Of a DNA stretch of 64,000 nt, positions 43,407 to 52,658 are shown in pieces. Each line of letters starts with the position of its first letter. Within the stretch, counting starts at the first letter, position 1. The stretch spans positions 2,878,001-2,942,000 of the forward strand of contig NC_019738.1 of NCBI RefSeq assembly GCF_000317515.1. Reading direction: 5' to 3'. The notes under the pieces are model-generated. The model was not told the origin of the DNA, did not search any database, and was given only the letters and a program-made list of their open reading frames with translations. This stretch comes from Allocoleopsis franciscana PCC 7113 (lineage in GTDB: Bacteria > Cyanobacteriota > Cyanobacteriia > Cyanobacteriales > Coleofasciculaceae). The position numbers and the translations under genes are program-made.

Positions 43407-45455
43407 TTACCGAGACTTCATATCTGCGATCGCACCTTTTGCCATTGCGGCAATTGCTCGATCCGTCGCCTTCGGTAAGTGGTAGTACTTCCCTCCCGCG
43501 TTTTTCGCCAATTCCTTGGCAAAACCCGTCGAAACAAACTTATTTTCCGTATCAATCACCAACAGTTGAATCCCTAGCGCCCGAATTCGCGCCGCAATAT
43601 CCAACAATTCTGCCTTAATATCCGGCTTTTCCCCTTCTGCCATTGGTTCACCCAAGGAACGCGCCAAGGGAATATTCCCCCGTCCATCAGTAATGGCTAC
43701 AATTACCACTTGCCCGATATCCCCTGACATCTTGGCATTCATCCCCACTCTTACCGCCTGAGTCAATCCATGTGCCAGAGGTGAACCGCCACCACAAGGC
43801 AAGCGTTCTAAACGTCCTCGTGCCAAGGCGATGGAACGGGTTGGGGGTAACAAGACTTCTGCCTGTTCCCCCCGGAAAGGAATCAGCGATACCTGATCGC
43901 GGTTTTGATACGCCTCCGTCAATAGCTGCATCACCGCACCCTTCGCTGACTGCATTCGGTTTAGCGCCATCGAACCCGAAGCATCCACGACAAAAACCAC
44001 CAGTGCTCCTGCTTTTCTCGCTAACCGCTTGGAGCGAATATCCCCTGATTCCACAATCACCTTACGTCCCGGTTGACGCTTGCGCCGACTCACCTGGTAG
44101 GGTGCTGCTGCTCTCAGTGTGGCATCCACTGCAATTCGTCGCACCTTTCCTTTGGGCAACATGGGCTTGACATAACGCCCCCGATCATCCGAGAAGATGA
44201 TGCTACGACTCCCCGATTTACCCTGACGCTGTGCCATTTGAGCAAAATACAGCACGCTAGGGTCGAGCAGCACGCCTTCTGGGTCAAAAACAAACTCTTC
44301 CGGGATGCTAGGTGGTTCTTGCTCCTGTTCTTGGTCTTCCTCTTCTTCTTTCTCCTCCTGTTCCTCCTGTTCTTGTTGAGAATCATCTTGAGGGGGTGGG
44401 GGAGGAGGGGGGGGTTGTTGTTCTTCGGGTGGCGTCTGGATTTGGGTGGCGCGAGGCACAATCACCAATTCCACGGCACGGCGCAAATCGTCTGCAATCA
44501 CATTCTGCCGCCCATCCAAAGCGGCACAGGCTTTGGCTACTCTTAGCGCAAACAGTTCCGCCCGATGCCCTTGGACAACCCCTCGAATCGCTTCGTTAAC
44601 CAGATAGGCAATTTGGTCGTGGGTGACGTTGACCTCTTTGAGCCACTCTCGCGCTAGGATGATTTGGGTTTTCAGGTCATCCGTGTCTGCGTTGTACTGT
44701 TCAAGAAAGGCTTGGGCAGATTTGGCGTATGCGATCGCCTGATCCACTGCCTCGACTCGTTGATCTAATGACAACACCCCATCAGCCGAAAGTGTAATCG
44801 CAATTCTATCTAATAAATGTTCCCGCAGTGGCCCTTCTTCGGGGTTATAAGTCGCAATCAACAGCGGTTTGCAGGGATGTTGAAAACTAATCCCCTCCCG
44901 CTCAATAATGTTGCGCCCTTCGGTTAGGACACTCAGCAACTGATTGGCAATTTGGTCATCGAGCAGGTTAATCTCATCCACATACAGGACGCCTCGATGC
45001 GCCTGCGCCAGCAATCCCGGCTGAAACACCGTTTCTCCCTGCTTCACCGACTGCTCCACATCCACCGAACCCAACAGCCGATCTTCGGTTACCCCAAGCG
45101 GAATTTGCACGAAGGGGGCAGGGATGATTTCGGTGGGCAGTTCAGCGATAGTAGAAATAGGGGTTGTCCCATCTTTACCAGACAGATACTGAGCCAAGAG
45201 ATAGTCATCCCACTCATTGGGGTAACTGGGATTGCAGTTACAGATGGAATCTTTGACGACTTCAATGGGGGGGAGTAAGGCATGGAGGGCGCGTGCCATC
45301 ACAGATTTAGCGGTTCCCCGACGCCCTGCGATCGCCACTCCTCCCAGCCCAGGATCAACCGCCGCCAATAGCAGCGCGAGTTTAATGGCTTCTTGTCCAA
45401 CAACAGCCGTTAGGGGGAAGGTAGAGACAGTAGAGGAGATAGTAGGCGCAGGCAT
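43407..45455 (-). CDS. chlD: Magnesium chelatase subunit D
   Basis: This is the AAA+/VWA subunit of magnesium chelatase, which inserts Mg2+ into protoporphyrin IX together with ChlI and ChlH. The start is taken as ATG 45453-45455 (682 residues); an ATG at 45485 is in frame. The N-terminal AAA+ part has [39 protein letters not shown] and [14 protein letters not shown] Pro-rich stretch and then a long acidic Glu/Gln linker (residues 355-390) join it to a VWA domain with the MIDAS motif [12 protein letters not shown]. The linker and order are typical. ChlI and ChlH are not in the window. Confidence 0.97.
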   Translation of the reverse strand: MPAPTISSTVSTFPLTAVVGQEAIKLALLLAAVDPGLGGVAIAGRRGTAKSVMARALHALLPPIEVVKDSICNCNPSYPNEWDDYLLAQYLSGKDGTTPISTIAELPTEIIPAPFVQIPLGVTEDRLLGSVDVEQSVKQGETVFQPGLLAQAHRGVLYVDEINLLDDQIANQLLSVLTEGRNIIEREGISFQHPCKPLLIATYNPEEGPLREHLLDRIAITLSADGVLSLDQRVEAVDQAIAYAKSAQAFLEQYNADTDDLKTQIILAREWLKEVNVTHDQIAYLVNEAIRGVVQGHRAELFALRVAKACAALDGRQNVIADDLRRAVELVIVPRATQIQTPPEEQQPPPPPPPPQDDSQQEQEEQEEKEEEEDQEQEQEPPSIPEEFVFDPEGVLLDPSVLYFAQMAQRQGKSGSRSIIFSDDRGRYVKPMLPKGKVRRIAVDATLRAAAPYQVSRRKRQPGRKVIVESGDIRSKRLARKAGALVVFVVDASGSMALNRMQSAKGAVMQLLTEAYQNRDQVSLIPFRGEQAEVLLPPTRSIALARGRLERLPCGGGSPLAHGLTQAVRVGMNAKMSGDIGQVVIVAITDGRGNIPLARSLGEPMAEGEKPDIKAELLDIAARIRALGIQLLVIDTENKFVSTGFAKELAKNAGGKYYHLPKATDRAIAAMAKGAIADMKSR

Positions 45456-45656
45456 TAGTTCAATCTTGGCGAGTCCATGTTTCAAGGCATCTCAATCTCT
45501 ACAAGAAATTGTCATGCCAAAACGTTGTCAGTGATGCGGAACTCATTGTACTCAAGTTGAAGCTTACAATGAGACTTATTTAAATCAAGCTTATTGTATC
45601 AGTTAGGGTGCTGTTCCGTGAGTCAAAAATTCTACTAACTCCAAAATAGACCCAAC

Positions 45657-46844
45657 ATGTTCACCGATACCTTTTATTCGGAATTACCCACCTTAGAACA
45701 TTTTGTTGAGATTACGAATTCTCAAAATTTCCTCCCTGTTCATCCTGACTGGTACATTGTGATTACGGATATCATGGGTTCGACCCAAGCCATAGAAGCA
45801 GGTCGATATAAAGATGTCAATATTTTAGGTGTTTCCTCGATAATTGCTATCTTAAATCGAGCCAAACACCTGGAGATTCCTTTTGTTTTTGGTGGGGATG
45901 GTGCTTCCCTATTAATTCCACCTTCGCTATTTTTGGATACCAAGCAGGCATTATTGGCAACTCAAGACATGGCTAAGCGGGAATTTAATTTAGGATTGCG
46001 GGTTGGTATTGTTCCGGTTGCCACGGTTCGAGACGCTAATTATGATGTAAGAGTTGCCAAAGTTAGAGTATCAGCCAAGTATACTCAAGCCGTTTTTACG
46101 GGTGGTGGATTAACCTACGCCACTGAGTTAGTCAAAAATCCTGAAACAAGCGAGCTGTATAGTTTAAGTTCATCAGGAATTATTCCTCAAGCTGATTTTT
46201 CAGGATTAGTTTGTCCGTGGCAAGATATTCCGAGTCAACATGGAGAAATTTTGAGCTTGATTGTCATGGCAACCGCTCATCAAGGCCAGGAGGAGACATC
46301 TATTTATAAAGAGGCTATCAAAAAAATATATAAAATTTATGGCGGAGCTAATAATTTTCATCCTGTCGATTTTGAACGTATCCGGCTCTCCTTGAACCGT
46401 CAAATCTTATATAAAGAAACACAGGTTGTTCATCAATCCCAAAACTGGTGGTATAAACAATTAAGTTTGTGGCAAAAATTACTGGGAATCATAGCTATCA
46501 AGGTTAGCATTAAATTGGGCTTAATAGATTGGCAAACTAATAAAAAAACTCTTATATCCGATAGTGATTATCAAAAATTTGATGACATTCTTCGCATGGT
46601 AATTTCGGGAAATTCGGGGCAACGAGAAAAATTAATTCGCTATTTGGAAACTCAATATAAGGCTGGGAAATTAGTATATGGGTTTCATGTTTCAGATCGG
46701 GCATTAATGACGTGTTTGGTCTATAAGGCACAGGGTCGCCACACGGCCTTTATCGACGGCGCAGATGGCGGTTATGCTCTAGCGGCAAAAATGTTGAAGG
46801 AAAAACTCAAGCCAGCGAAGGGATGGGGGACTGGGACAGGGTGA
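45657..46844 (+). CDS. DUF3095 protein, nucleotidyl-cyclase-like
   Basis: This 395-residue protein starts at ATG 45657. The first 200 residues resemble a class III cyclase fold: WYIVITDIMGSTQAIEAGRYKDVN has the D-I-x-G-S-T pattern, and PFVFGGDGASLLIPP supplies the second metal-binding turn. The rest, with LSLWQKLLGIIAIKVSIKLGLIDW and a C-terminal FHVSDRALMTCLVYK, is characteristic of DUF3095. Whether it makes a cyclic nucleotide is not established. It is divergent from chlD and upstream of a YihY gene by 118 bases. Confidence 0.85.
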   Translation: MFTDTFYSELPTLEHFVEITNSQNFLPVHPDWYIVITDIMGSTQAIEAGRYKDVNILGVSSIIAILNRAKHLEIPFVFGGDGASLLIPPSLFLDTKQALLATQDMAKREFNLGLRVGIVPVATVRDANYDVRVAKVRVSAKYTQAVFTGGGLTYATELVKNPETSELYSLSSSGIIPQADFSGLVCPWQDIPSQHGEILSLIVMATAHQGQEETSIYKEAIKKIYKIYGGANNFHPVDFERIRLSLNRQILYKETQVVHQSQNWWYKQLSLWQKLLGIIAIKVSIKLGLIDWQTNKKTLISDSDYQKFDDILRMVISGNSGQREKLIRYLETQYKAGKLVYGFHVSDRALMTCLVYKAQGRHTAFIDGADGGYALAAKMLKEKLKPAKGWGTGTG

Positions 46845-46962
46845 AGGATGAGAATCGCTCTCATAGAAATACAGTTCTAACTTAAGGGTCTTGAAACCTA
46901 AAGCTCAACGCTCAAAACTGAAAGAAATATGCATACACACTTTCCAGCGAAGTTTTGAGTCC

Positions 46963-48066
46963 ATGAAACCCAAAGTTATTGTAGAACTACTCAAAGAAAC
47001 CTTTAAGGAATGGCAGGAAGATAAGGCATCGAGGTTGGCAGCGGCGTTAGCTTATTACACCGCCTTCTCGATCGCACCTCTGCTTATTATTGCAATTGCG
47101 ATCGCCGCCCTGGTGTTTGGGGAAGAAGCGGCTAGGGGGGGAATTGAAGATCAACTTCGGGGCTTGATTGGTCAACAGGGTGCAGAAGCCATCGAAGAGA
47201 TGATTAAAAATTCCAGCAAACCAGCGGAGGGCACAATCGCTACCATTATTAGCGTTGGCTTTCTCCTGTTTGGTGCCTCTGGTGTTTTTGCTCAGCTCCA
47301 AGATTCCCTTAATACTATCTGGGAAGTAGCACCCAAGCCAGGACGAGGCGTAATGGGCTTTATTAAAGACCGCTTTTTGTCCTTCTCGATGGTGTTAGGT
47401 ATTGGTTTTTTGCTGTTGGTATCTCTCGTCTTGAGTGCCGTTTTGGCGGGACTGAACAACATCTTGGGCGGCATGATGCCCGGTTTGAGTTTTCTCTGGG
47501 AAATCCTCAACTTTCTCATCTCCTTCGGCGTTATTACCCTGTTGTTCGCCTTAATTTATAGAGTCCTGCCCGATGCTAAAATTGCCTGGGGTGATGTATG
47601 GTTTGGAGCGATTATTACCGCCTTACTGTTTACGATTGGTAAGACTCTGATTGGGCTGTATCTCGGTAATAGCAGTGTCGGGTCAACCTATGGTGCAGCC
47701 GGTTCCTTTGTCGTGCTGCTTCTGTGGGTGAATTATTCGGCTCAAATCCTGTTTTTCGGTGCTGAATTGACCCAAGTTTACGCTAATAAATATGGCTCCC
47801 ACATCGTACCCACTGAAAATGCGGTACGACTGACCGAAGAAGATAGAGTACAACAAGGAATCCCTCACAGCAGCCACGTTGAATCCATGGCAGATCAGGA
47901 GAGGAACCCAAATAGATCCGCGCAACAGACACTGCCATCACCACAGAGGAATCGGCGTGAAAAGAGAAACCCAGCCGCTACTGCACTAGGTGGACTCATG
48001 GGTATGTACCAAAGCCTTGCCCGCCTCACTGGCCGGAAAAAGAACCGGAACAACCGACACCGGTGA
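46963..48066 (+). CDS. YihY/BrkB family membrane protein
   Basis: The start is taken as ATG 46963 (367 residues), giving MKPKVIVELLKETFKEW; an upstream in-frame start at 46891 is unlikely. Six transmembrane helices match the UPF0761/YihY family: RLAAALAYYTAFSIAPLLIIAIAIAALVFG, TIISVGFLLFGASGVFAQLQDSLNTIWE, and VMGFIKDRFLSFSMVLGIGFLLLVSLVLSAVL. They continue with LLFALIYRVLPDAKIAWGDVWFGA, GLYLGNSSVGSTYGAAGS and ILFFGAELTQVYANKYG. It is wrongly named an RNase BN relative in older literature. The C-terminal 80 residues are basic and polar. The role is unknown. Confidence 0.92.
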   Translation: MKPKVIVELLKETFKEWQEDKASRLAAALAYYTAFSIAPLLIIAIAIAALVFGEEAARGGIEDQLRGLIGQQGAEAIEEMIKNSSKPAEGTIATIISVGFLLFGASGVFAQLQDSLNTIWEVAPKPGRGVMGFIKDRFLSFSMVLGIGFLLLVSLVLSAVLAGLNNILGGMMPGLSFLWEILNFLISFGVITLLFALIYRVLPDAKIAWGDVWFGAIITALLFTIGKTLIGLYLGNSSVGSTYGAAGSFVVLLLWVNYSAQILFFGAELTQVYANKYGSHIVPTENAVRLTEEDRVQQGIPHSSHVESMADQERNPNRSAQQTLPSPQRNRREKRNPAATALGGLMGMYQSLARLTGRKKNRNNRHR

Positions 48067-48087
48067 TTTGTCTAGCTATTTCTTCAG

Positions 48088-48129
48088 AAAGAGAAACGAT
48101 CTTGAAAATTTATGCTATTCTTTCTCTTT
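48088..48129 (+). terminator. Hairpin after YihY gene
   Basis: AAAGAGAAA (48088-48096) pairs with TTTCTCTTT (48121-48129) about 20 bases after the YihY stop. It is AT-rich and moderate. It separates that gene from the riboswitch downstream. Confidence 0.45.
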
Positions 48130-48139
48130 AACTAGAGTA

Positions 48140-48315
48140 AGTCAGCCTAATCCAGCGGCTCACCAGGGTAGTAACCCAAACAACAGGTAAAGCTGGAGCG
48201 GAGGAACCAACATTTGGGGCGTATCTCTCAACTCTGTTTCATTGTGTAAGCAACAGAGCAGAGAAGGACATCTCTCAGTCCTAGCCCGTCAGCTAACTTC
48301 GTAGGCATTGAGGGG
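48140..48315 (+). promoter_or_regulatory. c-di-AMP riboswitch (ydaO/yuaA class), copy 1
   Basis: The conserved ydaO elements appear in order. They are GCGGAGGAACCAACATTTGGGGCG near 48198-48221, in two parts, then a variable stem (CTCTGTTTC/CAGAGCAGAG), and then AGCCCGTCAGCTAAC followed by TTCGTAGGC near 48283-48306. GCCT at 48145-48148 can close the P1 stem with AGGC near 48303-48306. This class binds c-di-AMP and turns expression off when the signal is high. It lies 102 bases upstream of the ABC permease gene, so the importer is probably repressed by c-di-AMP. The exact ends are approximate. Confidence 0.88.
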
Positions 48316-48417
48316 AGACTGAAGAGTCAGCATTCTTGGTAATGTCTCGATCTCGTCAGTATCCTGGCTGGTACTGCTCAGGTTGTTTGTACCTGATATT
48401 GACAGGAGGCATTGCCA

Positions 48418-49272
48418 ATGGTATGTCAACTTAATTTGGCTGCGATGTTCGCAGTCGCAACTCAAGCTACCTGGAAACGGGCAAAGCCCCTGATTGTGCG
48501 AGATGTGGTCTTGCTACCGCTTGCAGGTTTTGCAGGGGTAATCATTTTGTGGTGGGTTATTGCCCTCTTCCGACACGAACTAATGCCCACCCCACCCGAA
48601 GCACTCGCCAAAAATTGGGACTACATCTTGAACCCGTTTTATCGACGCGGTCCTGGCGACTTGGGGATTGGTTGGTTACTGTTGGCAAGTCTGCGCCGAG
48701 TCGGCTTGGGATTTGGGCTAGGAGCTGTCGTGGCAATTCCCTTGGGATTTCTGATTGGGATGTCCAGAGCTGCCCTGCTCGCTCTGAATCCACTGATTCA
48801 AATCTTTCGACCGGTATCGCCGCTGGTTTGGTTGCCCATTGCCTTAGCCATCTTCAACTCGGCGGAACCCTCGGCGGTTTTTGTCATCTTTATTACCTCC
48901 TTGTGGTCAACCATTACGAACACCGCTCTGGGCGTTTCCAGCGTTTCCAAAGATTACCTAGAAGTCGCTCAAGTTCTGGAAATGCCACGGTCGAGGCAAA
49001 TTCTCAAGATTATCTTGCCCGCCAGTTTGCCCTACATTTTCACAGGCTTGCGGATCAGTTTGGGAATTGCTTGGCTGGTAATCGTTGCCGTAGAAATGCT
49101 TACCGGCGGAATTGGTATCGGCTTTTTCGTTTGGGATGAGTGGAACCGCTTAAACTTAAGTTCGGTATTCCTAGCCGTCGTCGTGATTGGTTTAACCGGT
49201 TTAGTGCTTGATAGTGCCCTTGCCAGACTGCAAGCTTGGGTTACTCACCGTCCAGCTGCCAAACAAGGATAG
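48418..49272 (+). CDS. ABC importer permease (NrtB/SsuC/CmpB type)
   Basis: The start is taken as ATG 48418 (284 residues), eight bases after AGGAGG at 48404-48409. It has six transmembrane helices of the BPD_transp_1 family: RDVVLLPLAGFAGVIILWWVIALFRHE, LLLASLRRVGLGFGLGAVVAIPLGFLIGMS, and the EAA-type loop DYLEVAQVLEMPRSRQILKIILPASLPYIFTGLRISLG. Then come AWLVIVAVEMLTGG and GIGFFVWDEWNRLN. It forms an operon with the substrate-binding and ATPase genes that follow. The substrate class is nitrate, sulfonate or bicarbonate-like. Confidence 0.94.
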   Translation: MVCQLNLAAMFAVATQATWKRAKPLIVRDVVLLPLAGFAGVIILWWVIALFRHELMPTPPEALAKNWDYILNPFYRRGPGDLGIGWLLLASLRRVGLGFGLGAVVAIPLGFLIGMSRAALLALNPLIQIFRPVSPLVWLPIALAIFNSAEPSAVFVIFITSLWSTITNTALGVSSVSKDYLEVAQVLEMPRSRQILKIILPASLPYIFTGLRISLGIAWLVIVAVEMLTGGIGIGFFVWDEWNRLNLSSVFLAVVVIGLTGLVLDSALARLQAWVTHRPAAKQG

Positions 49273-49287
49273 GAGGAGTAGCTGACC

Positions 49288-50691
49288 ATGATGTATAACA
49301 AGAAGAATCGGCGCACGTTCCTGATCGGAATGGGCGCAACGGCGGCAGGGATAGCATTTTCGTCTTGTGGAATTAGTGGCGATCGCTCTCCCAAAGGCAT
49401 GACAAAAACTGCCCTAGCTGTAGAGCCAGTCGTTGACCCCAAAACCTTAGAAAAACCTAATTTAACTATTGGTTTCGTTCCGGTAAATGATTGCGCTCCG
49501 TTTGCCGTAGCGTGGGAAAAAGGATTTTTCCGCAAGTACGGGCTAAACGTCAACCTCTCACGAGAGGCGAGTTGGGGAAATGCTCGCGATGGCATTATCT
49601 TTGGACGCCTCGATGCTGCTCCTGTCGTGTCTGGAGCGGTAACCAATGCCAGGACTGGAGCAGAAGGTGCACGTCACGTCCCCTTATGTGCTGCGATGAC
49701 GATTCACCGCCACGGCAACGCCATCACCATGAATCGGAAGATGTGGGAAGCGGGAGTGCGTCCCTGGCAAGAATACCAGGGAAACTTGGAAGCTTTTGGT
49801 AAAGATTTTCGCTCCTATTTTGACAAGCTACCCCTAGACGAGCGAGTGTTGGCAGTCGTGCTGAGTTCGGCGATCTACGAATACTTCATCCGTTACTTAG
49901 CCGCAGCGTCGGGCGTAAATCCCCTAGATGAATTTCGCATCATTATCACGCCACCGCCTCAAATGGTGAGCAACGTGCGGATTGGAGCGATGCAAGCCTA
50001 CATGGTTGCCGAACCTTGGAACACGAGGGCGATTTCTGGCAACGAGGGAGTTGGTTTTACCTTTGCTCAGGGTAGAGAAATTTGGCAGGGACACCCAGAT
50101 AGGCTCTTGGGAGTGATGGAATCCTTCATCAAGGAAAATCCCAAAACGTATCGCTCTCTGGTCAAAGCCATGATCGAAGCGTGCCAGTATTGCGGCAAAC
50201 CCGAAAACCGAGAAGAAGTTGCCCAAATTATCTCGCAACGCTCTTTTACAGGAGCTGCCCCCAAATTTACAAAACCGGGCATTGTCGGGGACTATAACTA
50301 CGGAGGATTTGACGGTCAAGACCGTATTACCAACGCCCCAGAAACCACAATCTTCTTTGACCTCCCCCCCCATCTTGCCAAAGTGCCGGGAGATCATTCG
50401 ACATTTCTCTGGCAGTCCGAAAGCCTCTGGTTAATGACTCAGGCAGCACGTTGGCAACAGATTCCCGAAATTCCCAAAAATGCTTTAGAAATTGCTCGTC
50501 AGGGCTGGAAGACTGATCTATATCGGGAGATTGCCGCCGAAATGGGAATTGCCTGTCCTAAGGAGGATTACAAAGTGGAGCCTGCGGAAGCATTTATTGA
50601 CAACAAAGCCTTTGACCCTAGCGATCCGGTGGGTTATCTCAAAGGCTTTGAAATTCGAGCCGATCGCCCCCAATCCTTCTTCTTGTCATAA
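49288..50691 (+). CDS. ABC substrate-binding protein (NrtA/CmpA type)
   Basis: This 467-residue protein starts at ATG 49288, preceded by AGGAGGAG. Its N-terminus NRRTFLIGMGATAAGIAFSSCG combines a twin-arginine motif (R8-R9) with a lipobox cysteine (C27), so it is probably a Tat-exported lipoprotein. The mature part reads LTIGFVPVNDCAPFAVAWEKGFFRKYGLNVNLS, GRLDAAPVVSGAVTNARTG and MQAYMVAEPWNTRA. These are NMT1/NrtA-like. The usual nitrate- or bicarbonate-contact residues cannot be checked by eye. It lies 15 bases after the permease gene, with the ATPase 49 bases after it. Confidence 0.93.
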   Translation: MMYNKKNRRTFLIGMGATAAGIAFSSCGISGDRSPKGMTKTALAVEPVVDPKTLEKPNLTIGFVPVNDCAPFAVAWEKGFFRKYGLNVNLSREASWGNARDGIIFGRLDAAPVVSGAVTNARTGAEGARHVPLCAAMTIHRHGNAITMNRKMWEAGVRPWQEYQGNLEAFGKDFRSYFDKLPLDERVLAVVLSSAIYEYFIRYLAAASGVNPLDEFRIIITPPPQMVSNVRIGAMQAYMVAEPWNTRAISGNEGVGFTFAQGREIWQGHPDRLLGVMESFIKENPKTYRSLVKAMIEACQYCGKPENREEVAQIISQRSFTGAAPKFTKPGIVGDYNYGGFDGQDRITNAPETTIFFDLPPHLAKVPGDHSTFLWQSESLWLMTQAARWQQIPEIPKNALEIARQGWKTDLYREIAAEMGIACPKEDYKVEPAEAFIDNKAFDPSDPVGYLKGFEIRADRPQSFFLS

Positions 50692-50740
50692 AAGCGATTC
50701 GTCTTCTACTAGACCAGTCTACAGAATTCGGGAGTCTACC

Positions 50741-51562
50741 ATGTCTCAATCCACTTCATTTACAGCGAATGCCAATCGGGAATCCAATGCTGGCACGGGA
50801 TTTCTAGAGATTGAAGATGTTTTCAAGTCTTACCCAAAACCGGATGGCAGTCGGTTTGTCGTTCTCGATGGAGTCAACCTCACCGTTGGAGAGGAAGAAT
50901 TTATCTCGGTAATTGGTCACTCGGGATGTGGCAAAACAACCTTGATTAAAATTGTGGCGGGTTTGGAAAAACCAACGTCTGGCTCAGTGCGACTCGACGG
51001 CAAGGAAATTCGCAAACCCGGTGCCGATCGCATGATGGTATTTCAGAATTATTCTCTGCTTCCTTGGCTGACGGTGCGAGAAAACGTGCGGCTAGCCGTA
51101 GATGAAGTCCTCAAAAAGGCCACTCGTGTTGAAAAGAACGACATTGTTAACGAACACCTGGCAATGGTGAAGTTAACGGAAGCCGCAGACAAGTACCCCG
51201 ATGAGCTTTCTGGAGGGATGAAACAGCGCGTGGGAGTTGCCCGTGCCTTGGCGACTCGCCCAAAAATGTTACTGCTAGACGAGCCGTTTGGGGCACTGGA
51301 TGCCTTGACTAAGCCGAGATTGCAGCAGCAAGTACTCGACATCTGGGAAAGCCACCGCCAAGCAGTAATGATGATTACCCATGATGTGGACGAAGCGATT
51401 TTTATGTCCGATCGCGTTGTTATGATGACAAACGGACCGGCAGCCACGATTGGGGGAACGTTGAACATTCCGTTCTCCCGTCCGCGCGATCGCCATGCCA
51501 TGCGGGAATCACAAGAATATTACGATCTCCGCAATCATATTCTGAACTTCTTAGATAGCTAA
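50741..51562 (+). CDS. ABC importer ATPase (NrtD/SsuB type)
   Basis: The start is taken as ATG 50741 (273 residues) with GGGAG ten bases upstream; the frame is open further upstream inside the binding-protein gene. Motifs: Walker A IGHSGCGKTTLIK, Q-loop MMVFQNYSLLPWLTV, signature LSGGMKQRVGVARAL, Walker B MLLLDEPFGALDALTK, and switch HDVDEAIFMSDRVVMMT. The tail FSRPRDRHAMRESQEYYDLRNHIL is repeated in mutated form at 53205-53345, evidence of a past duplication. It completes the three-gene importer. Confidence 0.96.
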   Translation: MSQSTSFTANANRESNAGTGFLEIEDVFKSYPKPDGSRFVVLDGVNLTVGEEEFISVIGHSGCGKTTLIKIVAGLEKPTSGSVRLDGKEIRKPGADRMMVFQNYSLLPWLTVRENVRLAVDEVLKKATRVEKNDIVNEHLAMVKLTEAADKYPDELSGGMKQRVGVARALATRPKMLLLDEPFGALDALTKPRLQQQVLDIWESHRQAVMMITHDVDEAIFMSDRVVMMTNGPAATIGGTLNIPFSRPRDRHAMRESQEYYDLRNHILNFLDS

Positions 51563-51605
51563 TTCGCCCGATCAAAGTAGCGAGAAAATCGTTACTTCAT
51601 TTATT

Positions 51606-51745
51606 GAGTGGGTAGCTTAATCTAATCCCGGCTGGCAATTACAGTCAGTCTGGGTGAGAGCGGAGGAACCAATTTTTGGGGCTAATCTCCAATGCGAGAG
51701 AGACACCTTCCCGTCTTAGCCCGTCAGCTAACTTCGTCGGCAATG
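51606..51745 (+). promoter_or_regulatory. c-di-AMP riboswitch (ydaO/yuaA class), copy 2
   Basis: GAGCGGAGGAACCAA and TTTTTGGGGCTAATCTCC (51658-51690), a variable stem (GCGAGAGAGA), and AGCCCGTCAGCTAAC with TTCGTCGGC (51718-51741) match copy 1 and the family core. It lies between the ATPase gene and the stress-protein gene. A long terminator-like structure follows at 51799-51893, which fits a transcriptional off-switch. Confidence 0.88.
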
Positions 51746-51798
51746 GGAGGAACACCAAGACTTGGCTTTCATAGCAGTTGTCTTTGGAGCCTCCTGAT

Positions 51799-51893
51799 AG
51801 ATATCACTAAATAGGATGAGTTATGAAACTGAAGGATAAAAAAATCCTAGTTCATTCTTCATCCTTCAGCTTTTAATCGTGATATCTGTTTTT
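51799..51893 (+). terminator. Terminator / expression platform after riboswitch 2
   Basis: AGATATCAC (51799-51807) is inverted at 51879-51887, followed by GTTTTTG. Inside it, CTGAAGGAT (51829-51837) is inverted at 51861-51869. The nested stem stands between riboswitch 2 and the start of the stress-protein gene. Confidence 0.75.
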
Positions 51894-51941
51894 GACCCAC
51901 CTCTCTAGCCGTTACTTATTTTTTTGAGAGAGGTTAAAGCA

Positions 51942-52658
51942 ATGAATATCAAGTCAATGATAGCGCGACTTGAAAGTACACTGAATCGTAATGATTTGAT
52001 GGAACAATTGGTGTTGCTGCCTGAACCAGCTTCAGCCGATTCCAAGTGGACTAACTCTACACAATCAGTCAACTTAGTCGTTGGTTATAACGCCTCACTC
52101 AGCAGTCAAACGGCCCTGGATTTAACGATGTGGATTGCCCATCAAACGCGTTTGGCGACACAAAATCATGTTACAGTTCAAGTTGTTTACGTCGTCGATG
52201 AGATTCAAAGCCGTAAGTGTCCAGATTTGTTTAACTTAGCTGATGTTAAGCGCTCATCTATTCATCCGTTTCCATCAGGACTGCCAAAAACATCGACTGC
52301 AACAATGTCTGCCACATCCGTCTTAACTAAACCCAAACAGCAAGAATTAGCCTTAGAAAACCAGCGAAAATTGGCAAGAAAATGCTGCCCCAAGGCAACA
52401 GCTAATCAATCCGATTGGTTTGAGCAAGCCGACCATATTTTATGGCAAGCACGATGTTTGGCAGAAGAGTGGCGGGGTTCATTTAAAGCTCATCTCCGGT
52501 TGGGTGACGTGGCTACTGAATTGAGAGAAGTTGTTGACTCAGAAGCGGCGACTCTACTGTTCTTAGGCTGTAATTCCGTCAATCACCCCATTGTCCAACA
52601 ATTGAATTTTAATTTCCCTTGTTCAGTACTGGGTGTTCCTAGAGGTTTGAATTTGTAA
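51942..52658 (+). CDS. Universal-stress-like protein, copy 1
   Basis: The start is taken as ATG 51942 (238 residues), homologous to the start of the second copy. After 30 residues, the Usp fold begins: VNLVVGYNASLSSQTALDLTMWIAHQT and VTVQVVYVVDE. A variable insert of about 70 residues follows. The second half then reads DWFEQADHILWQARCLAEEWRGSFKAHLRLGDVATELREVVDSEAATLLFLGCNSVNHPIVQQL. The G-x2-G-x9-G ATP motif is replaced by GCNSVNHPIVQQL, so it may not bind ATP. It stands under a c-di-AMP riboswitch, implying a role in osmotic or ion stress. Confidence 0.8.
   Translation: MNIKSMIARLESTLNRNDLMEQLVLLPEPASADSKWTNSTQSVNLVVGYNASLSSQTALDLTMWIAHQTRLATQNHVTVQVVYVVDEIQSRKCPDLFNLADVKRSSIHPFPSGLPKTSTATMSATSVLTKPKQQELALENQRKLARKCCPKATANQSDWFEQADHILWQARCLAEEWRGSFKAHLRLGDVATELREVVDSEAATLLFLGCNSVNHPIVQQLNFNFPCSVLGVPRGLNL

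Noticed and set aside
44073-44546. Plus-strand frames opposite chlD
   Set aside because: They are the complement of the acidic linker and AAA+ parts of chlD and have no features of their own.
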